Source: Ruminococcaceae bacterium UBA4306 | GTDB lineage: Bacteria > Bacillota > Clostridia > Oscillospirales > Acutalibacteraceae | NCBI GenBank assembly: GCA_002394725.1 | Contig: DGUQ01000203.1 | Span: 1-16,535, forward strand | Direction of reading: 5' to 3' | DNA length: 16,535 nucleotides | Shown: piece after piece, positions 14,734 to 16,535 of the stretch | How positions within the stretch are numbered: position 1 is the stretch's first letter | Layout of the letters: each line of letters begins with the position of its first letter | Program-made: the position numbers and the translations under genes | Notes under the pieces: model-generated | Seen by the model: only the letters and a program-made list of their open reading frames with translations | Told to the model about the DNA's origin: nothing | Databases searched by the model: none

Positions 14734-16134
14734 ATGAAAAAGCTGTGTTGTTTCATCATGGTTTGCGTTTTGCTGTGTTCTTCCTTTTTTGTTATCCCGA
14801 CGTCGGCGGCGCAGGAGGATTTTGATGTGCAGTCCGGCGTGCTGATCAAGTATAACGGAAGTGACGCCAACGTGACAATCCCGGCGCATGTCACCGCGAT
14901 CGGGGACTCCGCCTTTGCCGAGAATACAAAGGTACAGAGCATCAAGCTCAACGACGCTGTTCACGTGATAGGGGACAGGGCATTCTACGGCTGTTCCTCA
15001 TTACAGAGCGTTTCATCGGGTGACCGCGTTACCGAGGTCGGCGATCTCGCCTTTTACGGCACGCCGTACCTCGATCAATCATCCGATAAATATGTCATGC
15101 TCGGCAGTGTGCTCCTATGGTACAACGGCACCTCCGGGAGCGTTACGATCCCCACGCGCTGTACGGCGATTGCGTCCTACGCGTTCGCGCGCTGTGAGTA
15201 TCTCAAATCGTTCACCGCGTATGAGGGACTTTTGAGCGTCGGTACAGGCGCTTTCTACGGATGCACCAAGCTCAGTAACGTCAGCCTGCCCGGCTCGCTC
15301 AGCGCTGTCGGCGCGTATGCCTTTGACGGTACGCCGTATTTGAGTAAGGCAGGCGATTTCGCGGTCGTCGGCGACGGTGTTCTGCTGCGATATCAGGGCG
15401 CGGATACTGAGGTGACTGTGCCCGATAGCGTCAAAAGGATCGCCTCACACGCCTTTATCAGCTCCAAGATCAAGACTGTTACCATCCCCGAGAGCGTCTA
15501 TTCGATCGACGCCTATGCGTTTGCCGACTGCACCGGACTTCGTGACCTTGCGTATTCCGAAGGACTGGTGACCATCGGTGACGGCGCTTTCAGGGGCTGC
15601 AAGAGCCTGACGGAGTTCAAAGCGCCTTCTACCTTGTCTTATATCGGTCAGAATGCGTTTCACGGCGCTTCCGCTATCGGCAACGCTGTTCTTCAAGGCG
15701 ATCATCTGACCGTATCCTATAACGCGTTCAAGAGCTGTACCTCGCTGAATTACGTGCTGATGACAGGCGGTGTGACGCGGCTGTATGACAACGCCTTTGA
15801 CGGATGTACCGCGCTGGAGGGCGTTTCCATCGCTCCCGAGACCAAGACGATCAGCCCTTTGGCTCTCAGCGGCTGCAACAAGGCTGTTGTGTGCTGTAAT
15901 GAGGACGCGGCGGCGAAGAGCGCTTTTTCCGATCATACCGTCAATACCGTGATGGGTGATGTGGACAGCAGTACGGTGCTCGATCTGCTTGACGCGTCCA
16001 CGATCCAGTGTTATATCGCGCGTTTGGCTGAGCTCAACGGCACACAGACCGCCTCCGCGGATGTGAATTTTGACGGCGATATCAATATTATGGACGCGTA
16101 TATCTGTCAGTTGAAAATCGTTCATTTGCTGTAA
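14734..16134 (+). CDS. Secreted LRR_5/BspA-like protein with C-terminal dockerin
   Basis: This 466-residue protein has a signal peptide (about 1-26, ending PTSAAQ) and BspA-type leucine-rich repeats (motif 'IGDSAFxGCxxLxxVxxP') through about residue 385. Such repeats usually mediate binding to proteins or surfaces. The first part is built from a 90-residue super-repeat: GVLIKY at 35, SVLLWY at 125 and GVLLRY at 215, with GTPYL at 109 and 199. The C-terminal 70 residues form a type I dockerin. Its first Ca-loop, DVDSSTVLDLLD, has Ser in place of the fifth-position Asp; the second, DVNFDGDINIMD, is canonical. A scaffoldin cohesin would be the expected partner. The ATG has a strong ribosome site, AAAAAGGAGG, eight bases upstream. 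The gene is the second in an operon with the membrane protein. No hairpin terminator is visible after its stop, so transcription may run into the T-box leader. Confidence 0.9.
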   Translation: MKKLCCFIMVCVLLCSSFFVIPTSAAQEDFDVQSGVLIKYNGSDANVTIPAHVTAIGDSAFAENTKVQSIKLNDAVHVIGDRAFYGCSSLQSVSSGDRVTEVGDLAFYGTPYLDQSSDKYVMLGSVLLWYNGTSGSVTIPTRCTAIASYAFARCEYLKSFTAYEGLLSVGTGAFYGCTKLSNVSLPGSLSAVGAYAFDGTPYLSKAGDFAVVGDGVLLRYQGADTEVTVPDSVKRIASHAFISSKIKTVTIPESVYSIDAYAFADCTGLRDLAYSEGLVTIGDGAFRGCKSLTEFKAPSTLSYIGQNAFHGASAIGNAVLQGDHLTVSYNAFKSCTSLNYVLMTGGVTRLYDNAFDGCTALEGVSIAPETKTISPLALSGCNKAVVCCNEDAAAKSAFSDHTVNTVMGDVDSSTVLDLLDASTIQCYIARLAELNGTQTASADVNFDGDINIMDAYICQLKIVHLL

Positions 16135-16151
16135 AATATCACGATATACCA

Positions 16152-16180
16152 TTGACATCCGTTGTTTTAGGTGATATATT
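16152..16180 (+). promoter_or_regulatory. Promoter of the T-box leader transcript
   Basis: A consensus TTGACA (16152-16157) and TATATT (16175-16180) are 17 bases apart. The start would be near 16187, just before T-box stem I begins at about 16200. It begins 18 bases after the stop of the LRR gene. Confidence 0.85.
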
Positions 16181-16301
16181 ATTCTTTGAATCCAATATAG
16201 TGAACAGGGGACAATGTCCGCGGTTTCCGCGTTACAGAGAGTCGTCGTTTGGTGCAAGACGATACGCGCGCAGCGGAATACCACCCCTCATATCACATCC
16301 G

Positions 16302-16337
16302 ATTGTCATTGCGAGGCTTTTGCCGCGGCAATCTCAA
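16302..16337. repeat. REP-like palindromic element, copy 2, inside the T-box linker
   Basis: The element begins ATTGTCATTGCG and ends GCGGCAATCTCAA, matching the ends of the copy at 3051-3096. GATTG (16301-16305) pairs with CAATC (16329-16333), and GCGAGGC can pair with GCCGC inside. It lies between T-box stem I and stem III, where stem II structures normally occur. Confidence 0.65.
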
Positions 16338-16463
16338 ATTGGAAGGATATGTCTCGCTCAGGAAATGGGGCGACGTATGCCGCGTTAAGGCGTTGAATGA
16401 GGATATTATCTGTCATCAAAAATGATGGTGATGATATCGAATCAGGTGGAACCGCGTCAATAC

Positions 16464-16499
16464 GCCCTGTTATTTCTTCGGAAATAGCAGGGCTTTTTT
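16464..16499 (+). terminator. Regulated terminator of the T-box
   Basis: A 13-base arm beginning GCCCTG (16464-16476), loop TTCG and its complement (16481-16493, one G-T pair) are followed by six T (16494-16499). The 5' arm overlaps the antiterminator strand, as expected for tRNA-controlled attenuation. Confidence 0.95.
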
Positions 16500-16535
16500 G
16501 CTTCCCTTTCCTAATACTAAGTATCATTAAAACAC

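Larger units (their letters stand above)
16199..16499 (+). promoter_or_regulatory. T-box riboswitch, probably tRNA-Thr responsive
   Basis: The conserved T-box AGGTGGAACCGCG is at 16444-16456. Stem I starts with GTGA (16200-16203) against TCAC (16293-16296), then AGGGG (16206-16210) against CCCCT (16284-16288), with unpaired bases between that suit a kink-turn. Above it CCGC (16218-16221) pairs with GCGG (16273-16276), leaving AATACCA as the 3' strand of the specifier loop. The upper arm has CAGAGAG and TTGGTGCAAG, typical of stem I. Reading ACC (16280-16282) followed by A gives a Thr specifier. The bulge TGGA would pair with an UCCA tRNA end, which fits tRNA-Thr and argues against the alternative TAC (Tyr). 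Stem III is 16402-16438. CAGG (16443-16446) can pair with CCTG (16466-16469) as antiterminator, excluding the terminator. The regulated gene, perhaps thrS or a threonine gene, is beyond the window; 16500-16535 shows no start. Confidence 0.9.

Noticed and set aside
16136..16177. Inverted repeat ATATCAC / GTGATAT flanking the T-box promoter
   Set aside because: Only seven pairs in AT-rich DNA with a 28-base gap and no T-run. It is not convincing as a terminator or operator.
16279..16281. TAC (Tyr) as the T-box specifier
   Set aside because: It would be followed by C rather than the usual purine, and the TGGA bulge does not fit a tRNA-Tyr ending in ACCA.
16152..16396. Short frames over the T-box leader
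   Set aside because: They span promoter, stem I and repeat sequence, have no ribosome site, and the RNA structure explains the region better.
1..16535. CRISPR array, tRNA/rRNA gene, insertion sequence or prophage
   Set aside because: No regular spaced repeats, no tRNA cloverleaf or rRNA stretch, no transposase, integrase or phage structural gene was seen.

Overview
The window looks like a chromosomal segment from a Gram-positive, spore-forming Clostridia genome, most likely Oscillospiraceae/Ruminococcaceae. The reasons are a YqfD-like sporulation tail, consensus TTGACA/TATAAT promoters with 17-bp spacers, strong GGAGG-type ribosome sites, two secreted proteins ending in type I dockerin repeats, BspA-type leucine-rich repeats and a T-box leader. 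Species cannot be named from the sequence alone.

Left third (1-5300), housekeeping. The end of a YqfD-like gene is followed by a pair of GC-rich repeats, then ymdB (cyclic-nucleotide phosphodiesterase), fakA (fatty acid kinase) and recG (branched-DNA helicase). Each has its own promoter. A UUCG-loop terminator follows fakA, and a probably bidirectional terminator separates recG from a convergent minus-strand metallophosphoesterase (5377-6024).

Middle (6060-8831), a two-gene operon of D-Ala-D-Ala carboxypeptidase (S11/DacA-type) paralogs, the second membrane anchored. Each has lost different active-site motifs. The first has TLSR for SxxK and no KTG but keeps SGN. The second keeps SLTK but has TGD for SxN and KNA for KTG.

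Right half (8855-16134), cell-surface genes. A 1435-residue secreted protein carries two diverged copies of a His-then-Cys domain resembling permuted papain/NlpC-P60 or DUF4105-type folds, Ig-like segments, a helical region and a C-terminal dockerin. A separate operon encodes an eight-helix membrane protein with an acidic, internally repeated tail and an LRR_5/BspA-like secreted protein, also with a dockerin. No catalytic carbohydrate-active domain is recognisable. The simplest reading is a set of envelope or scaffoldin-attached surface proteins.

The last 400 bases hold a promoter and a complete T-box leader. Its specifier is best read as ACC (Thr), and its TGGA bulge suits a tRNA with discriminator U. 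The controlled gene lies beyond the window. A palindromic repeat also found after fakA sits inside the T-box linker.

The best candidates for something undescribed are the twin-domain dockerin protein and the complementary decay of the carboxypeptidase pair.
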